This document shows, one piece after another, positions 43,983 to 53,480 of a stretch of DNA of 64,000 nucleotides. A model generated the notes under the pieces. That model ran no database searches. It was not told the origin of the DNA and saw nothing but the letters and a program-made list of their open reading frames with translations. This DNA comes from Bermanella sp034112345 (GTDB lineage Bacteria > Pseudomonadota > Gammaproteobacteria > Pseudomonadales > Oceanobacteraceae): assembly GCA_034112345.1 (NCBI GenBank), contig JAWUVN010000009.1:5954-69953 (forward strand), read 5' to 3'. Both the position numbers and the translations under genes were made by a program. Numbering within the stretch: position 1 is the first letter of the stretch; the number at the start of each line of letters is the position of its first letter.

Positions 43983-45263
43983 GTGGCACAAGATCAAATC
44001 AAAGCACTGATCGGCATGAACGATATACTTCCGGGTCAGACTCAAATCTGGCGTTATCTGGAAGGCCAGGTGAAAGCAACACTTGATGGATTCGGTTACC
44101 AAGAAATTCGTATGCCTATCGTTGAAGAGACACGTCTTTTTAAGCGTTCTATCGGTGAAGTGACGGATATCGTTGAAAAAGAAATGTACACATTTACTCG
44201 CAGCGAACGCAGCTTAACGTTACGCCCTGAAGGCACTGCTAGTTGTGTGCGTGCTTGTGAAGAGCATCAGCTAATTGCAAATAATCAGCGTCAGCGTTTA
44301 TGGTACATGGGGCCAATGTTCCGCTACGAGCGTCCGCAAAAAGGTCGTTACCGTCAATTCCATCAAATTGGTGTTGAGGCATTCGGCATGGCTACGCCAG
44401 ATATCGATGCTGAATTAATTATCATGACCCATCAGTTATGGCAGCGTTTGAATATTCGCGACAAGGTTAGCTTGCAGCTGAATACACTGGGCAGCAATGA
44501 AGCCAGAGCAAGCTACAAAGCGGCTTTGGTTGATTACTTGTCTGAAGTGAAGGATCAGCTAGATGAGGATAGTCAGCGCCGATTGGGCACTAACCCATTA
44601 CGTATTTTGGATAGTAAAAGTCAGAGCACACAAGTGCTTTTAAACGATGCGCCAAACTTCTTTGATTATCTAGATGATGAATCAAAAGAACATTTTGATG
44701 AGCTTCGGGCACTTTTAGACGCGGTTGGCGTCACATATGAGATCAATCCTCGCTTAGTTCGCGGATTGGATTATTACAGTAAAACCGTATTTGAGTGGGT
44801 GACCACTGAGCTGGGTTCTCAAGGTACTGTATGTGCCGGTGGTCGTTATGATGGCTTAGTAGAGCAACTCGGTGGAAAACCAACACCTGCAGTTGGTTTT
44901 GCAATGGGCATTGAGCGCTTAGTTTTAATGCTAGAAGCACTAAATGCCGTGCCAGATGATGTTAACAAGTATTTAGATGTGTATCTTGTGTCTATGGGTA
45001 ATGTAACATCAGCAGCCATGCAATTAGCCACAAAGTTGCGTGAAGCACTGCCAAGCTTAAGGCTGCAAATGCACCTAGGTGGTGGTAACTTCAAAAAGCA
45101 AATGAAGAAAGCCAACGAAAGTGGCGCTCGCTTTGCTTTGATTCTAGGTGAAGATGAAGTGGCAGATGCTAAAGCCAGCATTAAAGATTTAAGAGAAAGT
45201 GGCGAACAAATTACACTAGAGCAAGATCAGATTGCCAACTGGCTAACTGAACAATTGCGATAA
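43983..45263 (+). CDS. hisS: Histidyl-tRNA synthetase
   Basis: About 426 residues, class II synthetase. Motif 2 is MFRYERPQKGRYRQFHQIGVEAFG, the histidine-specific loops LVRGLDYYSKTVFEW and CAGGRYDGL are present, and motif 3 GFAMGIERLVL. The start is taken as GTG at 43983 (AQDQIKALIGMNDILPG), which has AGGGA upstream. An in-frame ATG at 43962 would add seven residues not typical of the family. The anticodon-binding domain occupies the last 100 residues. Confidence 0.95.
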   Translation: MAQDQIKALIGMNDILPGQTQIWRYLEGQVKATLDGFGYQEIRMPIVEETRLFKRSIGEVTDIVEKEMYTFTRSERSLTLRPEGTASCVRACEEHQLIANNQRQRLWYMGPMFRYERPQKGRYRQFHQIGVEAFGMATPDIDAELIIMTHQLWQRLNIRDKVSLQLNTLGSNEARASYKAALVDYLSEVKDQLDEDSQRRLGTNPLRILDSKSQSTQVLLNDAPNFFDYLDDESKEHFDELRALLDAVGVTYEINPRLVRGLDYYSKTVFEWVTTELGSQGTVCAGGRYDGLVEQLGGKPTPAVGFAMGIERLVLMLEALNAVPDDVNKYLDVYLVSMGNVTSAAMQLATKLREALPSLRLQMHLGGGNFKKQMKKANESGARFALILGEDEVADAKASIKDLRESGEQITLEQDQIANWLTEQLR

Positions 45264-45314
45264 TATAACGAATAACTAATTAATCGATTAAGAATAAAAA
45301 GTGGGAGCTAACTC

Positions 45315-45959
45315 ATGAGCGAAATGCGCACAGAAGAAGAACAAATCGAAGCCATGAAAAAATGGTGGGAAGAAAACGGTAAGCAAACATTGGTTGCAGT
45401 TGTATTAGTTGCCGGTGGTTGGTTCGGTTTTAACCAGTATCAGGATACACAGCGTGAAACGGCTGAAGCAGCGTCAGCTGTGTACCAAGAAATGTTGGTG
45501 CTTTCAGCAAGCGAAGCAGAAGCTGATCAAGGCCAGCGTGCTGTTTTATTGGACAAACTTCAGTCTGATTTTTCTAGCACAGTGTATGCACAGTTTGCGG
45601 CACTATTTAAAGCCAAAGACGCAGTAGAAGCAGGTGATTTAGAGCTAGCTGAAAAAGAACTAACATCGGTTGTTGCCAATACACAAGACGAAGCATTATT
45701 GCATACAGCAACAGTGCGTCTTGCTCGTGTAATGCTTGCAGCTGGTAAAATAGATGATGCATTAGCGTTATTAGCAAATGATAAAACAGGTGCTTTTGAA
45801 GCTGAATATCAAGAAACAGCCGGTGATGCATTATTAGCTAAAGGCGATAAAGACGCAGCACGCGATGCATACAGCAAAGCAGTGGTTGCCGCTCAGCGTA
45901 TTGGTGCAAACAACCCTGTATTGCAAATGAAACTAGACGATTTGGCGGTAGCTAACTAA
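45315..45959 (+). CDS. yfgM: YfgM family protein, ancillary SecYEG subunit
   Basis: 214 residues: a short cytosolic N terminus (MRTEEEQIEAMKKWWEENGK), one transmembrane segment (about 24-42) and a periplasmic TPR-like domain. In E. coli YfgM associates with PpiD at the SecYEG translocon. The stop overlaps the bamB start by a base (TAATG). The position between hisS and bamB is conserved. Confidence 0.92.
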   Translation: MSEMRTEEEQIEAMKKWWEENGKQTLVAVVLVAGGWFGFNQYQDTQRETAEAASAVYQEMLVLSASEAEADQGQRAVLLDKLQSDFSSTVYAQFAALFKAKDAVEAGDLELAEKELTSVVANTQDEALLHTATVRLARVMLAAGKIDDALALLANDKTGAFEAEYQETAGDALLAKGDKDAARDAYSKAVVAAQRIGANNPVLQMKLDDLAVAN

Positions 45960-47167
45960 TGCGACTGTTACTTGTTGCATTGCTTGTGAGCTTAGCGGCT
46001 TGTTCGAGCAATGATAAAAAAGATCAAGATATTGGGCCTAACGCACTGACTGATTTTGATAAAGAAATCAGTCTTACTACTGAATGGCGTGGCCAAGTTG
46101 GTAATGGATTAGGAAGTGCATTTGCGCGTTTGCAGCCAGCACTAAAAAATGATGTTTTATATGCAGCAAGTTCTGACGGAACTGTTCAGGCTTTGTCATT
46201 GGATAACGGCTCTGTAATTTGGGAGCAAAATTTTGATGTCGAAGTGACTGCAGCAGTGGCAGTTGGTGAAAACAATGGTTACTTTGCCACGTCTAACGGA
46301 GAGCTGGTCGCTTTTGCATTATCAGACGGTTCTGAGGTTTGGCGCAGTAATGTTAAATCTGAAATGTTATCGGTGCCAGTAGAAGAGCAAGGCTTAGTTG
46401 CTGCGCAAACCATTGATGGTCACTTGTACGTTATTAATGCAAAAGATGGCGTTATACAGTGGGGGTTTGATAGTAACTTACCAAGCTTGTCGTTACGTGG
46501 CACCTCGGCCCCTGTGTTTAAAGATGATTCTGTCATTGCGGGTTTTGCAAATGGTAAAGTGGTCGCCATTAATAAAAATGACGGCACCTTGTTATGGCAA
46601 GAGCGCATTGGTGTACCCGCAGGTCGCAGTGAATTAGAGCGTCTTGTAGATATCGATGGCAGCTTATTAGTCACGGATAATTTACTTTATGTTTGTGGCT
46701 ACCAAGGACATATGGCAGCGATAGATTTAACCAGCGGTAAAATGGTTTGGAAGCGCGAAGCATCTTCATACCATGGACCAGCATCTGGTTTAGGCAATTT
46801 ATATATAGTGGATGCCAATGACCATATTCAAGCAGTTGATGATCGCAGTGCATCTGATGTTTGGCAGCAAGTGGCCCTGAAAGGACGCCAGTTAAGCGAG
46901 CCAGTATTATTTGCTAATCATATTGCGGTAGCAGACTACGAAGGTTACATCCATTTAGTTAAGCAGCTAGATGGCACAATTGTAGGTCGAGATAAAGTGA
47001 CACGCCCAGCACTAGATTGGGTGCGAACCGGCAGTTATGCAATGAGACATCCATCTAGAATGTTCTCACATGATCCAGGTATTAGAACTCGATTAATGGC
47101 AACTAATGATAAGTTAGTGGCGATTAATAACTCCGGTTTTGTAACGGTTTATAGCCTAGATCACTAA
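45959..47167 (+). CDS. bamB: Outer membrane protein assembly factor BamB
   Basis: 402 residues. A lipobox LAAC sets the lipidated cysteine near residue 15. The body is an eight-bladed PQQ-type beta-propeller with repeated strands such as YAASSDGTVQALSLDNGSVIWEQ and YVINAKDGVIQWGF. BamB is the lipoprotein of the BAM complex that assists folding of beta-barrel proteins. Coupled to yfgM and followed by der in the standard order. Confidence 0.95.
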   Translation: MRLLLVALLVSLAACSSNDKKDQDIGPNALTDFDKEISLTTEWRGQVGNGLGSAFARLQPALKNDVLYAASSDGTVQALSLDNGSVIWEQNFDVEVTAAVAVGENNGYFATSNGELVAFALSDGSEVWRSNVKSEMLSVPVEEQGLVAAQTIDGHLYVINAKDGVIQWGFDSNLPSLSLRGTSAPVFKDDSVIAGFANGKVVAINKNDGTLLWQERIGVPAGRSELERLVDIDGSLLVTDNLLYVCGYQGHMAAIDLTSGKMVWKREASSYHGPASGLGNLYIVDANDHIQAVDDRSASDVWQQVALKGRQLSEPVLFANHIAVADYEGYIHLVKQLDGTIVGRDKVTRPALDWVRTGSYAMRHPSRMFSHDPGIRTRLMATNDKLVAINNSGFVTVYSLDH

Positions 47168-47254
47168 TACGGCTACACTAAACGTAGTTGTGATATTTTA
47201 ATTCATGGGTCTTAACTAGGTTAAGGCCCGTGTTTGTTTATAGAAAGAAGTCAA

Positions 47255-48721
47255 ATGAATCCAGTAATCGCTCTAGTAGGTCGCCCAAATGTGGGTAAAT
47301 CTACTTTATTTAATCGCTTAACTCGTACTCGTGACGCTTTAGTAGCCGATCTTTCGGGTCTTACTCGTGACCGTAAATATGGTGCGGGCAAGGTAGGTGA
47401 GCGCGATTACATTGTTATTGATACCGGTGGCATCAGTGGCATGGAAGAGGGTTTAGATGAGAAAATGGCTGAGCAAAGCTTTCAAGCCATGGAAGAAGCC
47501 GACATTGTATTGTTTTTAGTGGACGGTCGCGCAGGTTTAATGGGCGCCGATCAAATGATTGCTAATCATCTGCGTACTCTTGAAAAACCGACCTACCTGG
47601 TTGTGAATAAAATTGATGGATTGAACCCTGAAATCGCCACATTGGATTTCTACGAGCTGGGTATGGGCGAAGTTTTAAGCATCGCGGCTACACAGAACCG
47701 CGGCATCAATATATTGATGGAGCATGTACTAGACGAGAAAGTCCTTCCAGAAAAATTTCATATTGATCCAGATGCTGAAGCAATCGAAAAAATTAAAGGT
47801 ATTAAGCTTGGAATCATTGGTCGTCCAAACGTAGGAAAATCTACGCTAGTAAACCGCCTGTTAGGTGAAGAGCGGGTGGTGGTTTACGACCAGCCTGGCA
47901 CCACCATGGACAGTATTTATATTCCTTACAAACGCCATGAAAAAGACTATGTATTGATCGATACGGCTGGTGTGCGTCGTCGCAAAAATATTTCAGAAGC
48001 ATCAGAAAAATTTTCAATTGTTAAAACCTTGCAAGCTATACAAGACAGTAATGTGTGTATCGCGGTAATCGATGCACGTGATGGGATTGTAGAGCAGGAC
48101 CTCACTATGTTGAGCTTTGTTATGAATGCGGGTAAAGCATTGGTAATAGCGATAAACAAATGGGATGGCATGGATTCTGATCAAAAAGAATTTGTAAAAA
48201 AAGAACTAGAGCGTCGTTTAAACTTTGCCGATTGGGCAGATATGCATTTTATATCAGCTTTGCACGGCACGGGTGTGGGTCACTTGTACGATTCTGTAGA
48301 CGAAGCTTATGCGTCAGCTCACCTAGATATGTCTACCAGCCAGTTAACACGTATTCTTGAAGATGCGGTTATGGATCACCAGCCGCCAATGTCAGGCGCA
48401 GCAAGAACCAAGCTGCGTTACGCGCACCAAGGTGGCATGAACCCACCAACGATCATTGTGCATGGTAATCGTGTTAAAGCATTACCAGATAGCTATAAGC
48501 GTTATTTAGCGAATACATTCCGTCGTGTGCTAAATATTAGTGGTACACCTATCCGATTTGATTTTAAATCTGGCGAAAATCCATATGATGGATTAAAAGA
48601 AGATCGTTTGTTTAATAAATCCAAACGTGGTGAGCGTGTTAAGCAAACTGAAGATATTCGTAAAGCGAAGCGCGATAAAGTATCTGCACGTAAGCGCAAA
48701 GTAAATAAAAAGAACAGCTAG
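47255..48721 (+). CDS. der: Ribosome biogenesis GTPase Der (EngA)
   Basis: About 488 residues with two tandem GTPase domains and a C-terminal KH-like domain. The G1 motifs are GRPNVGKST (first near residue 9, second near 190), and the G4 motifs are NKID and NKWD. It acts in 50S subunit assembly. The start is the ATG at 47255 (NPVIALVGRP); a longer frame from 47234 adds seven unlikely residues. The basic C-terminal tail (KRKVNKKNS) is common in Der. A strong terminator ends the cluster. Confidence 0.96.
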   Translation: MNPVIALVGRPNVGKSTLFNRLTRTRDALVADLSGLTRDRKYGAGKVGERDYIVIDTGGISGMEEGLDEKMAEQSFQAMEEADIVLFLVDGRAGLMGADQMIANHLRTLEKPTYLVVNKIDGLNPEIATLDFYELGMGEVLSIAATQNRGINILMEHVLDEKVLPEKFHIDPDAEAIEKIKGIKLGIIGRPNVGKSTLVNRLLGEERVVVYDQPGTTMDSIYIPYKRHEKDYVLIDTAGVRRRKNISEASEKFSIVKTLQAIQDSNVCIAVIDARDGIVEQDLTMLSFVMNAGKALVIAINKWDGMDSDQKEFVKKELERRLNFADWADMHFISALHGTGVGHLYDSVDEAYASAHLDMSTSQLTRILEDAVMDHQPPMSGAARTKLRYAHQGGMNPPTIIVHGNRVKALPDSYKRYLANTFRRVLNISGTPIRFDFKSGENPYDGLKEDRLFNKSKRGERVKQTEDIRKAKRDKVSARKRKVNKKNS

Positions 48722-48750
48722 AATAGCAAGCCAATTTCACTATGAATAAC

Positions 48751-48784
48751 AAAAAGCCAGTTGAGTAGTCAGCTGGCTTTTTTT
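48751..48784 (+). terminator. Intrinsic terminator of the rlmN-der cluster
   Basis: AAAAAGCCAGTTGA (48751-48764), loop GTAG, TCAGCTGGCTTTTT (48769-48782): a 14-pair hairpin with one G-T pair and a run of seven T residues. Confidence 0.93.
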
Positions 48785-48816
48785 GTATCAAACATTAAAG
48801 AGTTGATGGAGTCATT

Positions 48817-49218
48817 ATGACAGATAAGCAATACGGTAAAGAGGATGCTACTTACCAAGCGGCAGGTGAGTATGATGGAATTAAAAAATTAGTAGATGAT
48901 TTTTATGACATTATGTCAGAGCTTAATGAATCTAAAAAGATACTGGCGATGCACCCAAGTGATCAAGAAGTGACGCGCGATAAATTAACACGCTTTTTAT
49001 GCGCTTGGACTGGTGGGCCAAGATTGTATAAAGAAAAATACGGCGCTATTTCTATTCCGCAAGCTCATAGTCATTTAACCATTGGCAGTGCTGAGCGTGA
49101 TGCATGGTTGCTGTGCATGAAAAAAGCACTAGCCAAACAAGGTTATCCACAAAACTTTCAAGATTATATGATTACACAACTGGCTGTACCCGCAGAACGC
49201 TGTCGCAATTCAGATTAG
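48817..49218 (+). CDS. Group II truncated haemoglobin
   Basis: 133 residues of the 2-on-2 globin fold, group II. The proximal histidine is in the SHLTI segment (AHSHLTIGSAERDAWL; group II consensus HAHLPI...RDAWL), with the Trp of helix G typical of TrHb II. The F/Y-rich B helix segment FYDIMSE is also present. These proteins bind O2 and NO and may protect against nitrosative or oxidative stress. GGAG lies upstream of the ATG. It is monocistronic. Confidence 0.9.
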   Translation: MTDKQYGKEDATYQAAGEYDGIKKLVDDFYDIMSELNESKKILAMHPSDQEVTRDKLTRFLCAWTGGPRLYKEKYGAISIPQAHSHLTIGSAERDAWLLCMKKALAKQGYPQNFQDYMITQLAVPAERCRNSD

Positions 49219-49277
49219 CCCTATGTTGTTCACTCCGTGAAAACACGTAAATAAGTTTAGTCGGTCAGCGATGAATG

Positions 49278-49595
49278 TTAATCGACTAAATATATTCTAT
49301 CTTCACGTATATCAATAACAGTATCTTTTAGTTTTTGATCAACGCAAGGGCCACTTATACATAGGCCATCTTCTATTCTAAATAATGCACCGTGCATAGA
49401 GCACTGTATCAAGCTGTGTGTGGTATCTAAGAATTGATCGGGCATCATCTCTAACTGAATGCCAAGATGGGGGCAAGAATTCTTATATGCCCGGTATTCT
49501 CCAGACTTATTTACAATAAAGAATAGGCGGCCATTAATATCAAAGCCTTTACTTTGATTGTCTGGAATATCGAGTGTATGACAAATAAACTCCAT
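49278..49595 (-). CDS. Small Rieske [2Fe-2S] protein
   Basis: 105 residues, a soluble Rieske ferredoxin-like domain. Cluster ligands are Cys41 and His43 (CPHLG) and Cys65 and His68 (CSMHG). There is no signal peptide or transmembrane helix, so it is cytosolic. Similar small Rieske proteins act with dioxygenases or nitrite reductases (NirD-like). No such partner lies here; the neighbouring truncated haemoglobin is convergent. Function remains open. Confidence 0.88.
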   Translation of the reverse strand: MEFICHTLDIPDNQSKGFDINGRLFFIVNKSGEYRAYKNSCPHLGIQLEMMPDQFLDTTHSLIQCSMHGALFRIEDGLCISGPCVDQKLKDTVIDIREDRIYLVD

Positions 49596-50206
49596 GAAAT
49601 ACGCCTATAATAAGTAAGTTGACCTATTGTACCTTGTGAATAGAAATTGAAAAGCTCTGTAGATTAATTTACAGGTCAACTGAATTCAGTCTAATTTATA
49701 TAGCATTGCATCACTGGATTTACATGAGACGGAACATAGCGAAGATAGTAGATGATGAAAAATAATATAAAAGTCACATTAAATTCTTAATGTATTAGCT
49801 TTATGTCTATATTTCATTAATTCAGTTCTGAATATACATCATCTAATTGGGTGGAAGTAAAGTTCGGCCGAGACCAAGCATACCTATTTTATCCACCAAG
49901 AGTTGATTGTATGATAAGCAACTGCCAATAGTTGGCTTACCCGAACAGATCCCTGATTAGAGCATTAAAGGGAGGCAGTAGCCAAAGAATAATTGCGAAT
50001 ATTATGACGTGAGCCAATCAACTTTATTCCAAAATTGAACTGGATTAGTGCTTTTATTGGTTAAACAGTACGGTAAAACTTAATGGTGGGGAATTGAAAT
50101 GGAAAGTGTTAGCACTAATCTTAAATTAATATTCTCTGTTAAATTTATTAAGGGCGATGATGAAAATTCAATGCCGGTTTTTGTATGGCATAATTAATAA
50201 TATCCA
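49596..50206. other. Gene-poor 600-base stretch with nested inverted repeats
   Basis: No convincing gene. A nested set of inverted repeats fills 49901-50023 (described as a separate finding). A 32-codon frame with GGGG upstream lies at 50099-50197 on the plus strand, too weak to call. The promoter for the Rieske gene should be in the left part on the minus strand. The region is very AT-rich at 49750-49850. Confidence 0.5.
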
Positions 50207-51379
50207 TCAAAATAATACATCATCGTCGGTGTCACTCTCCATTGCTACTTGAGCCATTGAATGCAGTTCATCATTTAATACTGATAGTACATTAATAAGA
50301 TCGTTGCTATGGTCTTCCATATTTTCTAAATAATTCAGTTTTTCAGACACGCTTTTATTTGATGTAGCGGTTAGTGCACTATGAGCATTTCCATGCATAC
50401 CAATTAAATGCGACTCTAAGTTTCGATAGCTTTGTAACTTTCCAAAGGTCGTAAAACCTAAACCTTCGTAATACCATTTTCCCAATCGACTACTTGTATG
50501 GTCTTGAATTTGTTTTAATATTTCATCGGTAACAGATTGAGTTGCGATGAGTTCATATACTCGTGATTTAAAAACAGTCAGGCTTAGCATTGCCATTTGG
50601 ATGTAGCTTTCATTGGTGCTTCGGCCAATAATTAAGTTCATATTACGAGAAAGGTCTGTAATTAACTTTACCGATGATTCTATATTACTAGTGGTCTCTT
50701 TCAGCAAAGAGGCGTCTTCTTGTATTCCTTTAATACCTTTATCAATATTGTTGATGTAAGTATTGGTTTGGTTAATTATGCCTGCAATTTCTACCGTGGT
50801 ATTACCGGTTTGTCCTGCAAGTGTTCTTACCTCGTCAGCAACCACAGCAAAGCCGCGACCTTGCTCGCCTGCGCGAGCGGCTTCAATGGCGGCATTTAAT
50901 GCCAGTAGATTGGTTTGGTCACTGATGCCTTCAATTTGAGAAACGCACTCATTAATTTTTAACGCCGATTGGCCCAGTTCAACCATCTGTGCCGCTGTAC
51001 TGCCGGCACGATTGTCTATTTGAGTTAAGCTACTGCCCACTTGATTTAATATCACACTGATTTGAGTAAATGTGGCTTCGCTGTCTTTTAGCTTTGAACG
51101 TTCAGATCCGAGTATTTCAGCATTAGAACTGACTAGGTTGTGTATGTCATTCACACTTGAAACAGTTTTAAAAAGTAGCTCATTCATGCTGTTATGTTCA
51201 GATGCAATGTCGCTAATGTGATGGCGTAACTCATCTGCAGCTAGGCGTGCATTTTCAGCATTTATCAGTTGGTCAGTTAAATGGCTATTCTCAGTTTCTA
51301 ATTCGGAGACTTTGCATGTTAGCTTTTTTAAGTCGCTTTGAGCGCCAATGGTAAGTAACATTTTTAATAGATTGGCCAT
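50207..51379 (-). CDS. Cytosolic methyl-accepting chemotaxis protein with a degenerate CZB domain
   Basis: 390 residues with no transmembrane segment. A coiled N terminus is followed by the MCP signalling hairpin, whose conserved tip is ISDQTNLLALNAAIEAARAGEQGRGFAVVADEVRTLA-like (written here in part: NLLALNAAIEAARAGEQGRG) at about 150-190. Residues from about 265 to 345 resemble a chemoreceptor zinc-binding (CZB) domain (LGKWYYEGLGF, then SHLIGMHGNAH). The first histidine of the zinc site (HxxW in the family) reads LTVF here, and the cysteine before LGKWY is serine. Two of four ligands are therefore replaced, while the last histidines remain. It is isolated from other chemotaxis genes. Confidence 0.85.
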   Translation of the reverse strand: MANLLKMLLTIGAQSDLKKLTCKVSELETENSHLTDQLINAENARLAADELRHHISDIASEHNSMNELLFKTVSSVNDIHNLVSSNAEILGSERSKLKDSEATFTQISVILNQVGSSLTQIDNRAGSTAAQMVELGQSALKINECVSQIEGISDQTNLLALNAAIEAARAGEQGRGFAVVADEVRTLAGQTGNTTVEIAGIINQTNTYINNIDKGIKGIQEDASLLKETTSNIESSVKLITDLSRNMNLIIGRSTNESYIQMAMLSLTVFKSRVYELIATQSVTDEILKQIQDHTSSRLGKWYYEGLGFTTFGKLQSYRNLESHLIGMHGNAHSALTATSNKSVSEKLNYLENMEDHSNDLINVLSVLNDELHSMAQVAMESDTDDDVLF

Positions 51380-51494
51380 AACTGCTCTCTGTGCTTTCTC
51401 TCCTTAAATCCTAGTTCATATACCACTTATCGCAAGAGGATATGGGGAGTTAAAAAGTTAGTTAGATTAGGCAGTTAGGCCATGTGAATGCAGT

Positions 51495-51893
51495 TTATGG
51501 TGGCGTAATTAAATGTTCTAAAAGCTGGGCTCTAATAGCTTCATTGATTGTCTTTGGTTTTTTGAGATCCCAATCAAAGTGAATTAAAGCCGCTTTACCT
51601 TGGGCGCATAATTGACCGTTCTGCCAAGCTTGTTGAATTACGCTCATTGAGCTGTTGCCTACTTTTTCAAGCCAAGTTTTGACTTCTACATCGGCATTCA
51701 CAAAAATTTCAGCTTTAAAATCCACTTCGATTCTGGCGATAATTAACGCCCATTTTTTAGGGTCAAGATCAGGTGTAAAAAACCGAAATATTGGGTCACG
51801 AGCCTTTTCAAACCAAAGTGGCAAAACTGTATTATTAATGTGGCCAAGTGCATCTGTTTCGGCAAATCTAGGTTCTATGATTTCAGTAAACAT
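51495..51893 (-). CDS. Hotdog-fold acyl-CoA thioesterase (YbgC/4HBT type)
   Basis: 132 residues. The family motif near the N terminus is ETDALGHINNTVLPLWFEKAR, in which the aspartate is the likely catalytic residue (YbgC/4-hydroxybenzoyl-CoA thioesterase type). It hydrolyses acyl-CoA thioesters; the substrate is not deducible. It is monocistronic and convergent with nothing, lying between the chemoreceptor and smrA. Confidence 0.85.
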   Translation of the reverse strand: MFTEIIEPRFAETDALGHINNTVLPLWFEKARDPIFRFFTPDLDPKKWALIIARIEVDFKAEIFVNADVEVKTWLEKVGNSSMSVIQQAWQNGQLCAQGKAALIHFDWDLKKPKTINEAIRAQLLEHLITPP

Positions 51894-51971
51894 GGTTGTC
51901 CTATATTGAAGTTCTGTTTATGAGTTTTATCATTTTTCCAGTGTTATTAAGGAAGAAAAAGAAGGGGGGGA

Positions 51972-52541
51972 TTATTTAATACCAAGCTTGTCGCGGGTAG
52001 CTTGTTTTTGGCGTGCTGTTTTTCGCAGCATTACATATATTGCGCCGGTGCCGCCATGTTGAGGTTGGCAGCTGTGAAAAGCGAGTATTTCGTCTAGCTG
52101 GGGTAGCCATTTATTCACCCAACTTTTCAGTAGCGCTGGAGTGGCTTCTTTTTCACCTTTCCCGTGCAAAATCATTAGATTACGCAAATCGTACTTTACG
52201 GCATCTTCAATAAATTGATAAACGTCACTGCGTGCTTGGTCTACGGTCTTTTTATGCAGGTCGAGTCTGGCATCTACTTGATATTTACCTAATCGAAATT
52301 TTCTGAAAACGCCGTCTTGTAGGCCATTACATCGATAAGACAATATGTCATAAGGTTTCACCATTTCAACATGGTCGTCACTTAGGTGATTTCTATCTTG
52401 GGCCACTTCAGCGGTTGCTGCTTGGCGACGCAAGGCAAGGGTCGCCGGATCGTGTTTGGTCTTGTTTAAGTCGACAACTTTATCGGTTACCAACGGGGTA
52501 ACATCGCCCACAGCTGCCCTAAAATCTGAGAAATCGTCCAT
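51972..52541 (-). CDS. smrA: Smr-domain protein SmrA
   Basis: About 189 residues from the ATG at 52541 (DDFSDFRAAVGDVTPL), preceded by AGGGG; a longer frame to 52589 adds 16 residues. The Smr domain has LDLHKKTVDQARSDVYQFI and ILHGKGEKEATPALLKSWV, then QHGGTGAIYVMLRK at the end. Smr proteins are nicking or RNA-cleaving nucleases in recombination or ribosome rescue, depending on the clade. The N-terminal 70 residues match SmrA/YdaL-type proteins. Confidence 0.88.
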   Translation of the reverse strand: MDDFSDFRAAVGDVTPLVTDKVVDLNKTKHDPATLALRRQAATAEVAQDRNHLSDDHVEMVKPYDILSYRCNGLQDGVFRKFRLGKYQVDARLDLHKKTVDQARSDVYQFIEDAVKYDLRNLMILHGKGEKEATPALLKSWVNKWLPQLDEILAFHSCQPQHGGTGAIYVMLRKTARQKQATRDKLGIK

Positions 52542-52614
52542 AGGGCCCCTATACAGATTGAGATTCAATAAAAGGCAAATTATACCCACTTAATATTGAA
52601 AGTGGAGATGCAGA

Positions 52615-53451
52615 CTAAATTTTTGATTGCTCGATTTCAGGCAGTAATAAAATAGGGTCTACCCTGGTGTTGTTTAAGCTTAAAGACCAATGCAGGTGAG
52701 GCCCTGTCACACGGCCTGTGGCGCCCACTTTTCCAAGTATGTCGCCCTTGCTCAGGGTATCACCTGCTTTTACGTCTATCTCGCTTAGGTGGCAAAACAT
52801 ACTGACCATACCTTGCCCGTGGTCTAGGTAAACAACATTGCCATTAAAAAAGAAGTTTCCGGTGAGTACTACCTTGCCTGCTGACGGTGCTTTGATCGGT
52901 GTGCCAGTAGGTGCAGCAATGTCTAGGCCGCTATGTGGGTTACGGGGTTGGTCGTTAAAAAAACGCTTTAAGCCAAATGGACTTGAGTAAGGGCCTTCTA
53001 CAGGTTTGATCATGGCTAAGTCTGGAGATAGCTGTGTATTGAAGGTTTTAAACGCTTTCTTAGCCTTTACTTTCTCACCGCGATGTCTAGCAAGATCCTC
53101 AGGGCTTAGGTTCACGTGTTTCTTGGTTTTAAGTGTAATACGTTGTTCTGGGTAATCTTTTGCTGTTACGTGAAAGCTAATAGGCTTGTTGTTCACAGTG
53201 GCAGTATGTAGGCCTTGCTTCATTGATAAGGGCAGGCCAATCACAGCATGCCAGGCATTATCATGGTGAACCACTGCAACTGGGCGTTTTAAAAAAGATA
53301 CCGAGGGGGCTGTTTCAAGCTGTGTATCAAGCTTAAGCGTAATAATGCCACCAGGAACCGCCTGAGACATTGGCCACGCCATAGATTCGGAAGAGCCTGC
53401 AATCAACATCATGGTTAAAAAGAGCGTACCAAGGGTAGAAATAACGTTCAT
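52615..53451 (-). CDS. M23 family metallopeptidase (LytM domain), periplasmic
   Basis: 278 residues with an N-terminal signal peptide (about 1-25, cleavage near SMAWP). The C-terminal LytM domain carries the zinc ligands in NPHSGLDIAAP (HxxxD) and in GPHLHWSLSLN (HxH). All ligands of an active endopeptidase are present, unlike EnvC/NlpD-type regulators. It probably cleaves peptidoglycan cross-links. It lies 29 bases downstream of xseA on the same strand. Confidence 0.9.
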   Translation of the reverse strand: MNVISTLGTLFLTMMLIAGSSESMAWPMSQAVPGGIITLKLDTQLETAPSVSFLKRPVAVVHHDNAWHAVIGLPLSMKQGLHTATVNNKPISFHVTAKDYPEQRITLKTKKHVNLSPEDLARHRGEKVKAKKAFKTFNTQLSPDLAMIKPVEGPYSSPFGLKRFFNDQPRNPHSGLDIAAPTGTPIKAPSAGKVVLTGNFFFNGNVVYLDHGQGMVSMFCHLSEIDVKAGDTLSKGDILGKVGATGRVTGPHLHWSLSLNNTRVDPILLLPEIEQSKI

Positions 53452-53480
53452 GTGTGTCTCTGTGTTTGGAGTCTGAATGA

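Noticed and set aside
50099..50197. 32-codon plus-strand frame with a GGGG ribosome-binding-like sequence
   Set aside because: Very short, no terminator after it and no recognisable features; insufficient to call a gene.
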